A stretch of 64,000 nucleotides of DNA, from NCBI GenBank assembly GCA_037074765.1, contig JBAMDO010000023.1, forward strand, positions 62,001-126,000, given 5' to 3'. The notes beneath the pieces were generated by a model. It ran no database searches, was not told where the DNA came from, and saw only the letters and a list, made by a program, of their open reading frames with translations. Source of the DNA: Mansonella perstans (taxonomy: Eukaryota; Nematoda; Chromadorea; Rhabditida; Onchocercidae). Below are positions 1-13,409 of the stretch, piece by piece; within the stretch, counting starts at the first letter, position 1; the number at the start of each line of letters is the position of its first letter. The translations under genes and the position numbers were made by a program.

Positions 1-1042
1 AATTGTGGAAATTTCGCTTTCGACATTAATTCATTTTATGTACAATTCAATCCATTTCGATCCAGCCAGTTCCATTACACTGATATAAAAGTTCTTTGAA
101 AAGTGAAATGAAGCAAACATATGTGAAAATTAAAACCTTAATTCATTTTTTGTAATAATTTGAAAACTATCATCCATAACTAACCATTATTTTGCCTGAG
201 ACAATTCAAATCATTCCAAATAATTTTCAAAATTCAATTTAATTAATCAAAAAAAGAAAAGAAAAAACATTATAATTTTAGTTTTGAAAGAATTCTCGTA
301 CCTTACGTGAACAATTTTCCTGCTTCATTCTATTGCAATTATGTAAAATTCTTTGCCTGAAAAAATTATTTTTTTTTACAATCATGACCAATAGAAACCA
401 CTGAAGACAACATTTTATTGCATTTGCTAAAATTTGAATTAATTTACAGAAATCCGATTGGGCTTACTGAAAGAACGGAAACTGAATAATTCAAGTAATT
501 GATAAGCTTATTAAAAATTGCTTCCTCAGTCATCATCTGTTATTTTAATTTAGCCAACAATTCTTAACACATTTCCAAACAATTTGCCAATCATCTTTCT
601 TTTCAACTACTTAGTTAATTGGTAGTGGACGTAACAGTAGGATAATAAAAAATTTTTATTTACCAGTACAACAAACTAAAAATTAATTATAAGCACATTG
701 AAATTAATACCTGCTTTACAAATCATTTCATCAGAAGCAATTTGTTCGGCTCAATCAATTTCTTACCATGATATATTATTAAATCACCCTAGAATTAATT
801 TTAATGAAAATGTCTAAATATTAAATTTTCAATTTGAAAAATGGATTCTTTTTCGGCTAAATGATGATTTGGAAAAGATTTCAATTTAAAGCATATTTAC
901 TGATATGAAAATACATTAGAACAAATTATTTCTCTTGCAATTTTTTTTCCAATAACTTTAGTTGCTATTATCATATGTTGTTTACTTCAAATAAAATTTT
1001 AAAATAACAATACAGCATAGAAATCATAGATGAAAAATAGAA

Positions 1043-1192
1043 ATGATTCATAAAAAGAAATTTTCATAAATTGCTTACAACAATCCATTGATTGATTATT
1101 ACGATGATCATAAAAATGATCAATGTGATTTTGATGGAAACTGTAAAATTATTTATGATTCATAAAAAGAAATTTTCATAAATTGCTTATGA
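1043..1192. repeat. 34-bp direct duplication
   Basis: A block beginning TGATTCATAAAAAGAAATTT and ending ATAAATTGCTTA occurs at about 1043-1076 and again, essentially identical, at about 1157-1190. The high identity in otherwise drifting DNA suggests a fairly recent local duplication. A similar pair beginning AACTTTGTGATCAAATTT lies at about 1813 and 1857. Confidence 0.6.
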
Positions 1193-3039
1193 ATTATTTA
1201 TTGAACTTCGTTTATGATCACTGAACTCATAATAATATGATTAATTATAATTTAAATTAGCATAAAGAAATAAAATCATATGACATAGTTATGAATGAGC
1301 GCTGCAAGCAAACATTATTGCAGAGATTAAAAGATTGAAAATATGATTAATTAATGATAAAACTGTATTTGTCATTCATTTTGCATCATTTTTATTTTGT
1401 TAAATAAAGTGATAATATTGGAGAGGCAAAGAAGAAATAAAGTTTTTTTTTTTTTTTTATCAACCAATTAATGCTAATCAATCAATTGATGAGTGGAAAT
1501 TGTTCAATGAATGAGGAGGAAGAGTCAATACTAGTTGAACATTCAGTCGTTCTTAACTATGCAGAATTTAGTATAAAGATTAAAGATAATAAATTACGAG
1601 TGAGAAAAGGAAAGGAAAGAAATGTGATGTTAAAAAAAAAAAAAAAAAGATGAAATTATTCGCTAAAAATACTTAAATTATTTATACAATAAACTAACGA
1701 ATAATTTTTTGTTAAAAATATTTTCTAATTTTTAAATTTAAATTAATTAAAAAGAAAAGAAAAAACGATGAAAAAGTGAATATATAAAAGATGATTTAGA
1801 TAATAGTGACAGAACTTTGTGATCAAATTTATGCAATAAATAAAAAAAGCATGAAAACTTTGTGATCAAATTTAATATGCAATAAATAAATTATTTCCTG
1901 TTACACAATAGAATTTTAGATGTGTGAAATTATAACGTTTTTTTTTTTTTTTTTTTTTAATTTCTGTTATTGAAATTTGTTAACAGGAGGACAAAAGGCA
2001 GAAAAGAGAAGAGAGAGAGAAGGGGAAAAGAGAAAGAGAGAGGGGGAGAAAGAAAAAAAATGTTATCTTTTTTATTATTTCAAACTCAATTAATTTTTTT
2101 TGCCTCAGCAAATGATCTTATGAAATATTACAGTATGCTAAAGATTATGATACATAAATATTTTACAGTATATTTGTGATAATAAATATAGAGTTAAAAA
2201 AAATAACAATAAAAGTTATTGCATCTAGAAACATTATTTATCACAATATAAATAAATTGAAAGAAATTTTTATAAACAAATGAACAAAATGTTCTATTCG
2301 TTAAATTTTATATTTCATTCGAATGCAAAAAGTAAACTAAAAAGTGTCGATCATTTTTTGTTTGTCAAAATATTATTATCTTTATTGCTAAATTACTTAG
2401 CAAAATAGACTTTGTTTAATTAATTTTACAAACGAGAAATTTCATTATTACAGTATGATTTATGGAAATATTATTTTGAGTATTTCATTCAAAATTAATC
2501 CCCTAATTATCAATGTTTTGCAAAAAAAAAAAAAAAAAAAAAAAACGTTGTATAAGACATTCTCAGAAGCGCAATAATTGTACTATTTTGCTCAGAAAAA
2601 ACAATTTTCACAAGCAAAGAAATGAAAAATTGTGTTTTTATTTGAAAAATGTTATTAGGGCTTATTATAAGGCTTACTGTTATTTGCCTTAACATTAATT
2701 GGATTTAATAAATTTTTTAACAAAAAATCTGATTGATTTAAACTCAATCATCATTTATTAAAAGATTATAATATGTTATTATAAAATCTTAATATAAATA
2801 ACACTATTATCTCAAAGAATTTTCTTCAAATATTTAGATAAAAACCTTTCTTCTTTCATGATGTTGCTTGAAATTGAGGCATCATATAGAATATGATGAA
2901 TTCAGATGGAACAAAGCGTTGCATTCAGCGCCCGGAAAATATCGAGCTTCATTTTTTTTGTTTGGTTCACTCCACGTGGAAGTAGTTGCGGATTTTTTTT
3001 TTCAGATTTTGAGTGATTTACCGAATAATTTTTGTACGC

Positions 3040-3300
3040 CTGAAATTATTTCTATTTCTAAAATTGATGTAACATTTTTATTCTAAAATCGAAGTAAAAT
3101 TTCACGTTTAAAACGCTAATCTCCATATCTCAAAGTAATATTTCTACGTTTGAAATCGTATTGACACTTCTACGTCTAAAATTAAAACGACATTTCGCTC
3201 TCAAATCGAAGTAGCATTGCCATATCTAAGATTAAAGTGATATTTTTTAGCGTCTGAAATTGAAGGAACATTTCTATGTCTAAAATTGAAATGACTTCAT
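3040..3300. repeat. Decayed minisatellite upstream of the YIF1 gene
   Basis: About seven to eight degenerate units of roughly 30-35 bp, built around the pattern TCTAAAATTGAAGTAACATT followed by TCTACG, run in tandem. Units vary in length and have drifted, so the array is old. It ends about 300 bases before the YIF1 start. The minus-strand ORF covering it is a by-product of the repeat. Confidence 0.6.
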
Positions 3301-3595
3301 AGCCAGAAATTTTTTTTTCACTGCATAAAAATATTATAAGCAATACAAGATATGTGAAGTTATTCGACAGTTTGGTACTGATAACGGTCAAATAATGATA
3401 AAATGGATTATTTGTATATTTTTTACAGAGGTCTACCAGTATTATGTATAATTACGAGATATACTGTAACACATGCTTTTTTATACATCTTACTTTTGTT
3501 GCGAATGGAATAGGATCGGATAGTTTATTTAGATTTTAACGCATTTCGCGAACAGATCATATTCGTATAGCTCATTGTATTTTGTGAATTTTCAG

Positions 3596-6500
3596 GTCAC
3601 TATATAATGACAGACCCAAGTTGGAGTTGGAACGACGATAGTAATTATAGTGCGGGCTATAACGCTAATCAGCATTGGCAACAAAGGCAGGAACCATGGC
3701 GAAACCAAGGACCTTATAGGTTAGTTAATTTATATTTGGATCACAAGAACTTTTCTCTGTTAATCCGATGGTTGATTCGACTTTTTGCTTGCCTCTAAAT
3801 GAGAGAGATAATTTTTTCAATTTATCTTGATCATGATGTGCAAAATATTCTTTTGGAATGATTATTTAAGTAGATTTCCGTAAAAAATATGTACAATATT
3901 ATATCTGCATATTACATATTGTGACTTCTCAAGTTTCATTTTTTTTGAAGCAACCAGAGGAAACTGAATATTAGTGGTTGAATTTTCTTTTGGAAATGGA
4001 ATTGAATTTCTAGGGCTGCTTTAATTTTCTCTGCAATATAAACGCTTTTAGCAATCAACCTGCAGCAGCGATATCATCAAAAACGGTTTATAACGAACAC
4101 TATAATCAGCAAGCAACCATCCCTCCATTGCCAAATAATTATTCCCAGACAAATCAGATGCAGTCATTTGGAATGATACCACAGAGTTAGTCCATTGTTA
4201 AGATTATTCATGTTATTTGTCAAGTTTCAAATGAAAAATTTGGAATTAAATTATTTATTTTGAGACTTGCATGATTTTCATTTTTTTAACAGGTTTCTTT
4301 TTGTTCCTAATTTTCTAAAGGAAAATTCGACGTAAATTTGGAATATCAAGGTTGCATGATTTTCGGCATTGCAAATATTTTGCAGTTTGTATATGCTAAA
4401 CTCATATGTTTTAGATTCATATGGCGTTGGAAATTTTTCATCGTTTTCTGATCAATTCATGTCAGACCCAATGCTAAATGCTGCAAAACAAATTGGTGGC
4501 CAGTTTGCTGTACAGCAGAAGGAAAAGGTATATGTTTTTATTAGTGGAGGTATCCAAAGCAAATACAGTTATGAGTGGTTGGTTCTGGATGCATTTTTGT
4601 TAGCAGCCAAAGCAGAAATTTTTTTTGCCTAATACATTTAACATTATTAAAATCGAGGTCAAACATGAAGTGAAAATCCTCTAAAAGATTTGAAAAAATG
4701 ATTTTATAGCCGAAATCAATTATTTTGTGTTAAATTTCAGTTGACTAAATATTTGTCTGCGTTTCATCTGAAGTATTATTTTGCTGTGGATAATACATAC
4801 GTTGGCAAGAAATTGGGTCTTATATTATTCCCTTTTCTGCATCGAGTAAGTTTCCTTATTGCATAGGAAGTTAATATACTGAGCCTTAATATGTCGTTAA
4901 GTACAGCCCATAATTTTAGGATTGGGCCGTCAAGTATGATTCTTCAGATTCGCCACTACCTCCACGATCAGATGTCAATGCTCCCGATTTATATATCCCA
5001 TTAATGGCTTATGTAACTTATATTCTTATCTCTGGATTTGTGCTAGGGACACAAAGAAGGTAAGCCCAGTTACCTGAATGCATTATTTATTTTGGTACGA
5101 AAACGCCTATTTATGAACAAATGTTTTTTTTTCTTTTAAGATTTACACCTGAACAGTTGGGCATCATAACAACAAATGCATTAGCTTATCTTATTTTCGA
5201 AAACCTGATAATAATTATAACGAGGTATATTATGAATATATCACAATCGCTCACGTTCTGGCACTCACTTGCCTACAGTAGCTATAAATTCGTTGGGTAT
5301 GATTTTTGAAAATTTATAATGAAATAAATAAGCTTTTTGCAAATTGATTTATTGAATTTTACTAGAATTTGTAACACAAATTATGAATGTCGCTGAAAAT
5401 TATTATATAAATCTGCTGAAATAAATTAGGCAATCTGTTCAAGTGCCTATAAAGAAATTTGTTTGATTTATCAGATGAATTGGTCTTTAAATTACAATGT
5501 TTATTTAAATTGTATGCCATAATCATCGCTTAATTTTTTTATCTTTTCATATTTGTTGGTGTTAATTTTTAGGATGAATGTCTGCTTGTTGATGTTTGTA
5601 TTAGGTGGTAAATCGTTTTATTATTGGGTTTTATCTTACGTTTCATTTGCGGTTGTTTTCTTTCTGGTATGTTTCATATATTTATTATTACAATTAAGAC
5701 TTGCTCCCCTTTCCAAATGCCTGGTCTCGACTTTTGTATAGTGTCCTGGTCTCACGAATCCATACTGCCCTGGCCTCGCAGAAAAAGTTGAGTGGCTAAC
5801 TGTTGTTCCTTTTAATCAGCTTGGTGAAGATGTTACTTGATTTTTAATCTTTTTTCAGTTTGAAATTCAACCAAGTTAAGAATAGATTTAAATAAAAATG
5901 AAGTAGCTTTTTCTAGGTTTTCGAAAAGAGAATGAAGTTTAGCCTTTTTTGATTAAGTTATGTTGATTTTTTTGGATTTAATTTTGTATTTATTTAAGTT
6001 ACGAACGGTGAAGACATATTTAATGGATGTACAAAATACGTATAATGAATATGGTGGGAAAAAACGTAAAATGTATTTGATGCTATTTATAGCACTCACA
6101 CAACCATTTCTAATCTGGTGGTTGACCAGGTTTGTTCATAATCTCAACTTTCTTTCTTGTTTTTTAGCGGCAAAACTAAAGGACATTTATTTAAGCTAGT
6201 TGTTCTCATTCTTTTCTCGACTGGAAATCTCATTTTTACTTCTTTATTTGTTGCAGAGAGCATATGGTTCAGAAATATTATATTTTGTTAATTTAGAAAT
6301 AATCCTCAACCAAAACATTTAGCGTATTGATCAAAATGAAGATAGCCCCCTCTGTCTTTTATTCACTACGCCGTTATATTCGCACCTCATACTTTAGTTC
6401 TCTCAAGCAACCGGTTGGAACCCTACCATTGTAGCAAGCAAATTATCCACCAGTTTTCAAGTTCCTTTGACTTTACTCTGCGTGGAAGAAAGTATAAATT

Positions 6501-6722
6501 ACATTTAATTAAATGTATCGGATTTAATGCAAAATTTCTATGTAAATTCTTTGAAAATTTGGCTGCTGTTGCAGTTCTGTGACCAGCTATACACCTGGCA
6601 AAATGGATCTAGCCCAGTATGCTTTATCAGGTATAGGATTCAAGGAAGCAATTAGCAAAGGACAAATGCCACTTTTGCCAAATGGTGAAGTGGATTATGA
6701 TGCTTTGTTGAAAATGCCTTAG
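3596..6722 (+). CDS. yif1: YIF1-family ER-Golgi transport membrane protein
   Basis: YIF1 proteins are multi-pass membrane proteins that pair with YIP1 and act in ER-to-Golgi vesicle traffic. My model has nine exons: 3607-3719, 4052-4185, 4415-4527, 4741-4845, 4920-5059, 5141-5296, 5573-5666, 5999-6129 and 6575-6722, all phase-compatible, giving 377 residues. The N-terminal third is polar and rich in N, Q, P and Y. It is followed by the family blocks [41 protein letters not shown] and [18 protein letters not shown]. About five hydrophobic segments fill the C-terminal half, and the protein ends [14 protein letters not shown]. The entry starts at the base after an acceptor (TTTTCAG, ending 3595) that sits 11 bases before the ATG at 3607, fitting trans-splicing. 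An AATAAA occurs at 7380, far downstream. Family assignment is firm; single exon borders may shift. Confidence 0.92.
5720..5782. repeat. 25-bp degenerate repeat in YIF1 intron 7
   Basis: The pattern CCTGGTCTCG or a close variant begins at 5720, 5745 and 5769, a spacing of 25 and 24 bases. It is noticeably GC-richer than the surrounding intron. No coding sense was found in it. Confidence 0.5.
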
Positions 6723-7981
6723 TCTTTTTTCGTTTTTGTACTGCTTACCGAATTTTCTGGTTTTCAAAATTTGCTTATAATGTTTAAAAAAAGTAAGGTA
6801 AGTTTTAAAAGGAATAATTTGTTAATTATAATAGACCATCAGTTTTTATAATATTGTTGATTCTAAGTGAAACTATTGAATCTTGTTTGAAACTAGTTAA
6901 GTGGAATTTTTGAAATTGCAAGATTTTCGGTTTTTTGGGAATATTTTGAAAATTTGTTTATTGCACTAAATTTTAGGAGATTTTGCTTTCCATCATATTT
7001 TCAAAATGTATTTCATTGGGTTTTCCTTTTCTTTGGTTCATTAATTTCACATTGTAATTTATGCTTTTAAATTAACTTATTTTATGATAAATTATAGAGC
7101 GATATTTAAGTAAATTAACCGATTTCACATGTTTACTGAAGAAATGCAACTTCAGTGTTTTAAATTTATTATTATTTCAGAAGGATTTTAGGTTTGATAT
7201 TTTAGAATTTTCACTTCATTAAGTAATAATATTATTGAATCCCACTGAAAAACTGCTACGGTGAAAATTTTGTTGTTATTAAAAGAATATGATAAAGTGA
7301 TATGTTCATGTATATCATGGTTTTATATATCCTATTGGTAACATTCTTTTGCTAATTTGCCAATTTCTAATTTTTGTTAAATAAAATTTGAAGTACATTT
7401 ATCCCTACCACTTAATCGGAATCGGTTCAATTAGTTAAGATGTCAAATATTACATCTAATATTTGAACTATTATACCTAATATTCGAAAATTTAATATAT
7501 TTTACCTACTGTGCAAAGTAATTCCTGTATGTTGGAGTTTAATAACTTATTTTGAAAGTTTCAACTTGTAATACCGTATTAAATTGATAGACTTAATCAA
7601 TTTAGTGGATCCATTTTTTGATTAAATTGATTTATTACATTCTCCGCCATTTATAATGATAAAAAATGAGAGTTTATTTTAAGGTGTACGTTTGATGAGA
7701 CTAAATTTATCACTGCAAATATGATCCTTTATAAATTATCTGTCGCAAATACTGTACCTTTTCAAACAGGTTTTTTTCTCCGATAATTCTGTCTCCGATA
7801 ATTGCACATTAATCAAAAGTAGTTCTTAGCAAATATGTAAAAAATTTACCATTGATAGAACTTGAAAGTTAACTGTTCGTAGTGGATAAGGGCAGAAAAT
7901 TTATTAGATTTCAATTATTTAGTTCTTCTTTCCAAATTTTTTATTGTCATTTGAAGAAAGATAAAAAAAAGTTGATTATCA
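6723..7981. other. Intergenic gap between YIF1 and acyltransferase genes
   Basis: About 1.26 kb of AT-rich sequence without a credible exon. It should contain the YIF1 3' UTR (a candidate AATAAA is at 7380) and the promoter of the next gene. The two genes share orientation, but the gap is longer than typical nematode operon spacing, so I do not claim an operon. Confidence 0.5.
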
Positions 7982-10140
7982 ATGGAAAAGATGGAATCTT
8001 CGGAATCGTGCATTGTCTGTCAGCTATTAACTGTTCTATCGGTGTTGGCTATTTTATTATATTTTTTATCACGAAATTCAAAATGCCTGTATGTTATTAA
8101 AATGGCTGGCGTCTATTGTGCTATATTGCTAAATGCTATAATCGTATGTTTAGCTTGGCCGTTATACTTCTTTGGCGATGTAAGTATGATTTTCCAATTT
8201 TGTTTTTTTTTTGCTATAACTTTTTTCACTATGTCTTTCGAAAAATATAAATATCAAATTTTCACTTATCTATGCTTATTAAATAAATTAATAGCTTGTT
8301 TTTTATATATTTTACAGTATTTTGAAGAAATTTACAGGTGCCAAAATTTGTTTTCGATTCTTTTAATGTTCTCTCAAAGTGGACAAATATTGAGGTTATC
8401 GTGCGCAATGGTGACATTATTAAGAAACCGGGGCCATTTATATTTGTATGTAATCACCAGGTATCTTACTTTGTGTTATTTTTCTTTGCCTTTATGAAAA
8501 GATGCTAAACGATAATTTTGCTGTTGTCAGTTTTAAATATTGTTTGATACAAAATGAATGTATACCGGAGATGACAAAGTTTTTTTTTAAAAAAAAAACT
8601 CATTTTGTATTCCACTGTATTTTACTATGCACTGTAACATAGTGGAAAAATTTCCTTTTTTTAAAAAAATAAGTGAATTGCATTGAAAATTGCGCTTTTC
8701 TACAAAAGCTTTTATTAAAAAGAGTAATCTGTTCGATCAGAAATTATGATAGATTTGATGACATGTCATAGGGTCAGTTATGGTTTCTCTTTAATTGTTT
8801 AGCTGATAATCTTTACAGATTGATTTCTTTGGTGTTTATTTTATAATGGATGTCAAATTAATGCTCTGTTTCCATTCATAATGCTATTGCGTTTGTAAGA
8901 ACTGATCTGGCTGTTGTTTTTGTTTTCATAAAAGCAGAAAGAAAACGTACATTTAGAGCTTATGTATTTTACAACACAGTTTTAAATGGGAAAGAAGCTT
9001 CATTTTACTAATTTTAAAATAATTTTTAAATGTAATGAATGCATATTATCAGTCAGATTTACTTTGCAGAGTTCGATCGATGTTGTTGTGTTATCGTATC
9101 TTTGGCCCCCAAAATGCACGGTGATGATGAAAAATTCATTGAAATTTGTACCATTTTTCAATTTTGCATCATTATTGGTAAGTCCAAAAGGAAAAAAAAT
9201 AAAAGCGATGTGCAGTAATTATTAGAAAATGGAATGTGTTTATAATTCCTCCTGTTATCCTTAAGCTGATAACATTTGAAAATAGGCTTCCAGGTAAAGT
9301 CTATTTTCAAATCGATTTGCAAAAGTAAAATGATGAATTACAGTGATATGATTTAATTCTAATATGATTAGATAATCGTTTTCGTATCGCTATCTTTATA
9401 TATTCATTTCTAACTTTATTTTTATTCAGAGTAAAAGAAATATTAACTTTAAATTCAGTGTGTAAAAGAAGTTTTAAGAGTCGGGCAGTATTTGTGAATC
9501 GTTCCAATCGAGTAAGTGCTATGCAGTCGCTAGAAGAGTGCGCAAAGAAGATAACGGAGCAAAACCTGAGTGTTTTCATATTTCCGGAAGGTACCAGAAA
9601 TCATGGTGATGGAATAATTGAGTTCAAAAAGGGCGCTTTCAATTTAGCTATTTTTGTAAGTGGTTTATTCTTATATAGATTATTGATGTAATTAGCTGTA
9701 TTAGGAATAAATGGCAGTTTTATATGCATTGGTTTTTAATCTTTTGCAGCGAATAGACTTTATAAATTGACGTGGATTTTTTAGGCGCAAATACCGATTA
9801 TACCAATAGTTATATCCTCATACAAGCATTTCTATAATAAGAACACGCGGTACTTCGCAGATTCAGGTTATGCTATCGTGGAAATTATGGATCCTATACT
9901 AACCACTGACGTATGTTCTAGATTTTATGCATATGATTGAATTTGTTTTATGTGTGTAAAATGCATATCTTGTTATATGTGTTAATCCTTTTATTTCAGA
10001 AGACAGTTCAAGATGTTCCTTCTTTGGTAGATGAGATTCGTGCTAAAATGATTGACACATTTACAAAAATTAGTAAAGAAGCAGCTGAAAAATTTACAAA
10101 TCTACAAGAACAGCTCAGCGAGACAAAAAAGATTCGTTAA
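7982..10140 (+). CDS. 1-acyl-sn-glycerol-3-phosphate acyltransferase (LPAAT/AGPAT)
   Basis: This enzyme class moves a fatty acyl group from acyl-CoA to lysophosphatidic acid, making phosphatidic acid at the ER membrane. Exons: 7982-8179, 8338-8460, 9070-9177, 9479-9655, 9785-9910 and 10000-10140, all phase 0 at the joins, giving 290 residues. Two hydrophobic segments lie in residues 1-66. The catalytic motif NHQSSID (HX4D, His106 to Asp111) spans the exon 2/3 join. VNRSNR at 149-154 matches the block II position, FPEGTR at 178-183 is the substrate-binding motif, and IPIIPIV at 205-211 is the fourth block. Length and order match nematode ACL-1/ACL-2 proteins. Exon 4 uses a TTTTAAG acceptor, since the nearer TTCAG gives a stop. 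Two Met codons (7982, 7991) could serve as start; I chose the first. Confidence 0.92.
8547..8620. repeat. Imperfect inverted repeat in acyltransferase intron 2
   Basis: GATACAAAATGAATG near 8547 is mirrored by CTCATTTTGTATTC near 8600, separated by a poly-T/poly-A stretch, so the segment could fold as a hairpin or be a tiny terminal-inverted-repeat relic. Nothing coding is seen. Confidence 0.35.
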
Positions 10141-12670
10141 GGATTGCTTTCGACAAGAACAATTAATATAACTATTTTCTTTAATTTTTATGGGTTCACT
10201 TATAATTTCTACTTTTAACTATTAAACACAGGTACTTATAAATTCTCTTCTTTTTTTATATCTTGTTGAGGATCGTTTTCTTTTTAATGCAGATTTGCGA
10301 TATCTAGTTGTAAAGATTTGTGAACGTTTTCATTTTTATAGATTGAGACGTCTGTTGTATTGTTGCAAATGTTTTCCAGTAAAACCTGTTTAGCTTTAGA
10401 TATGTCTTATAATTGAATACTCAATTATTTTCAGTTATTTTCTATCCAAGAATTGTTATTAAATACATAGCTTTGTCATTGATTACTAATTCAAGCATAT
10501 TTATTCATTCTCATTTCTCTTTGCCATTCAGAGCATTTTTGTAGCATTTTCAGTGGTATAATATGGAACTGTTACTAATTTTGAAATTCGTTTCCTTCGA
10601 TATACACTTTTCTTCTTAGATATTATCTTTTAATTTTGTATTTGCTTGATAATGAATGCGAATTTTATATCATTTTAAAAATTTCAAAGATTATTCTTTG
10701 CATCTAATGCTTTAATCATTTAGTCTTCTCGTTTACTTCACTTTAATTTTTTTCACTGCATTTTTTAAAACAAACAAGCTGTGCTAATGAATCTGACATT
10801 TCACATTTCTTGAGTTATTCACAACTGTTTCAAATTATAGACTAATTAGTATATTTACTATAATGCTGTTACTTTCTTTTTCATCATATATATCTTATTA
10901 AACTTTAACCCAACTCTTACTGCAATGAAGTAAAACTATGAAATCTTATTTCAATTGGGTAGAAGAAAATCATCAAAGGCATTTCTTTGCGTTTCAGACA
11001 TAAGTTGGAAAGGATTAATATCTGCATAAATTAATTGTACGAAAGAAATCTGGAATTAATTTTGCTAAAATTCAAAACGAAATGAGGTGTCCGCAATAAT
11101 TCCTCGTATACTATGAGATGATTTGGAGTTTATTCAATTTTAATTCAAGGTTAATTCAATTAAAACTTGATTAATTCGATGGTATTAATTCATAAATCCA
11201 TTTTATCAGAGCCGAATTATTTAAGTTCTCTAAATTCATTTTGTTAAAGAATGAATTATAAATTCGAGTCGTTAGAAAATTTAACTACAAATTAAAATTG
11301 TAAAATGATTAAATTAGTAAATTTAAATTGTTGATATGATTAATACAATACAGCGAAAGCTTTGATACACAAAAATACAGTTACTAAGCTAAGCTTTCGT
11401 TCTTTGCTCGACGGCAGTATCGTGCAATGCTTGGCTGCTTTTCACTATCATAAATTAAAATGGATATATTTGTTAGCATCATATTATTACTTTTCTTTTC
11501 AACAATTCTTTACCTTAACAAGACAAGTGATTCACTTTTCCAATTTTTTCCAAATTCTTTGATAAATCAGAAAATGAATTCTTTCAAAATACAATAAATG
11601 TTCCATTTTACTCTATTTCAAATTTCATTCATATTGTAAACAATGTTCAAAATAATATTATGGATATTTTGCTTTATTATAAAGCACACACAAAAATTTG
11701 AACATCAATTAGATAACATTACGAAATTTCACACTAACACAGTCGTACCTTTGTTCTCGGGAAAATTATAATTGGTAATTGAAGCATAACAATAGTAATC
11801 AATGAGAATGTATTTGAATTTTTGGTGAAACAAGCAACGAAATATTAGGAGGATTTTACAAATTTTAATTCAATTTTAGTAATTTAATTTCTCATCGTAT
11901 TCTTAATTTCATACTAAATTTTTTTCATTCGTTTTTTTTTAAAATAATTATTTATAGCTCAAAATGAAAAAATGTTAAGGATGAGTAATGGTAAATGTAT
12001 TTAAATTTCTGCGTCGATAAATTGTAAATTGTCAAGTTTCAATGTATTGTTAATAAATACTTTTTCAATTGTATCATTTAATTTCTGTCGCTGAACATAT
12101 TGATAACATAACATTAATAATGAGGTCGAAATAACTATTGAAAAATTTAAACGAAATAGATGAAAAATTAGCAAAAGTTGCAAATTCTTCGACATCTTAT
12201 CTTCATGCGTCGTGATATTCCACAAAATATTCGTCGTCTCATGCAGTATGCAACCGGATCCAAATCAATGCAAACTGGAAGAGATCAAATATTCAAATTA
12301 AATGCAAAAAAACAAAAAGAAATCTGGCAATACTTTACATGAATAATTTGTTCATCGTTAATTACATTATTAATGAAATAATTATAAGGAAAAATTTTCT
12401 GAAAATTTACATAAGGAAGAATCACTTTAATGGATTAATTAATTGGTGAAAAGTAATTGATAGAAATCTTTAAACAATTAATTAACTTATATTGAAATCA
12501 GAAATGCTGCTAATTTATTTAGATAATATATAGAAAATTGCGAATATTGATAAGCAAGAATTTTCTATAATGATGTTGTAGCAATTTATGGTAATTATAT
12601 ATAGATAATATGCAATGATGATACTGTACTTTTATACGCTGATAAAAAATTGATAATAGTCGCAAATTAA
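10141..12670. other. Intergenic AT-rich DNA with one doubtful small ORF
   Basis: This contains the acyltransferase 3' UTR and the 3' flank of the minus-strand glutamine-rich gene. I see no multi-exon gene here. A 64-residue minus-strand ORF is listed separately with low confidence. Confidence 0.5.
12001..12195 (-). CDS. Doubtful small ORF with a hydrophobic N-terminus
   Basis: A 64-residue reading frame starts at the ATG at 12195 and stops at 12001-12003. It has a long hydrophobic segment (about residues 5-32, LQLLLIFHLF onward) and then a polar tail with two possible N-glycosylation sites, a layout typical of a small signal-anchored protein. It lies about 480 bases downstream of the glutamine-rich gene on the same strand. 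No family is recognised. In such AT-rich DNA a hydrophobic ORF of this size can occur by chance, so this is only a candidate. Confidence 0.25.
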   Translation of the reverse strand: MSKNLQLLLIFHLFRLNFSIVISTSLLMLCYQYVQRQKLNDTIEKVFINNTLKLDNLQFIDAEI

Positions 12671-13378
12671 TTAACCATCCGATGTTTCAGAAATAATTCT
12701 TGAACTGATAGGTCTTCTCGGAATGCTGCCTTGGAAACTTCTGCCTCGTGATAATGATGGAAATTGTTGTTGCTGGAATAGTGTCATCATTTGTCTAAAA
12801 TGAGTACCGCATTATTTTTTGTAACCATAACAAACTGATCACACTAATTAACACTTCCTAAATAAAGAAGAATGTATTGAATTAAATAAATAACTGAGAT
12901 TCTTTTGTTTATTGTAAAGCAAGATTAGAATATGCATTTTGGATTACTTTTGCTTCTAAATTTTATTGAAAATTTTTTGAAAAAATAATACAAAAATTTG
13001 TAGTATATTTATATAAGGTTGTTAATTAATCAATTAATTAATTGGTAACTGTTATCATATAAGACGAAAAGTTAATTCATAAGTTTAAATTAAAATTCTT
13101 TCTTTACTTGAAGTACTAAAATCACTTTCTTAAATTGATTGATTTAATAATGCCAATTACCAGCTTTATTTAACCGGGTAATCAAGTGAAAAAAAAGCAA
13201 AACATACTGATTAGAATTGTGTTGAAATTGATTATTTGGTAAAGGTTGGATAAATCGATGAAATGGTCGTTGCTGTTGTAATTGTTGTTGTTGTAGTTGT
13301 TGTTGTAATTGTTGTTGTAATTGTTGTTGTTGTAGTTGTTGTTGTTGTCGTTGTTCTTGTTGTTCTTGTTGTAGTTGA

Positions 13379-13409
<31 letters not shown>

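Larger units (their letters stand above)
1..3594. other. Intergenic AT-rich DNA, no gene seen
   Basis: No exon with credible splice sites and protein-like composition was found on either strand. The stretch holds poly-A/T tracts (about 1442-1459, 1937-1958, 2521-2545), a purine-rich GAGA tract at about 1990-2060, short direct duplications and a decayed minisatellite near the right end. The short ORFs here are simple-sequence translations. Confidence 0.6.

Noticed and set aside
6723..7981. YIF1 and acyltransferase as an operon
   Set aside because: Same strand but 1.26 kb apart, with no spliced-leader evidence at the second gene; cannot be supported.
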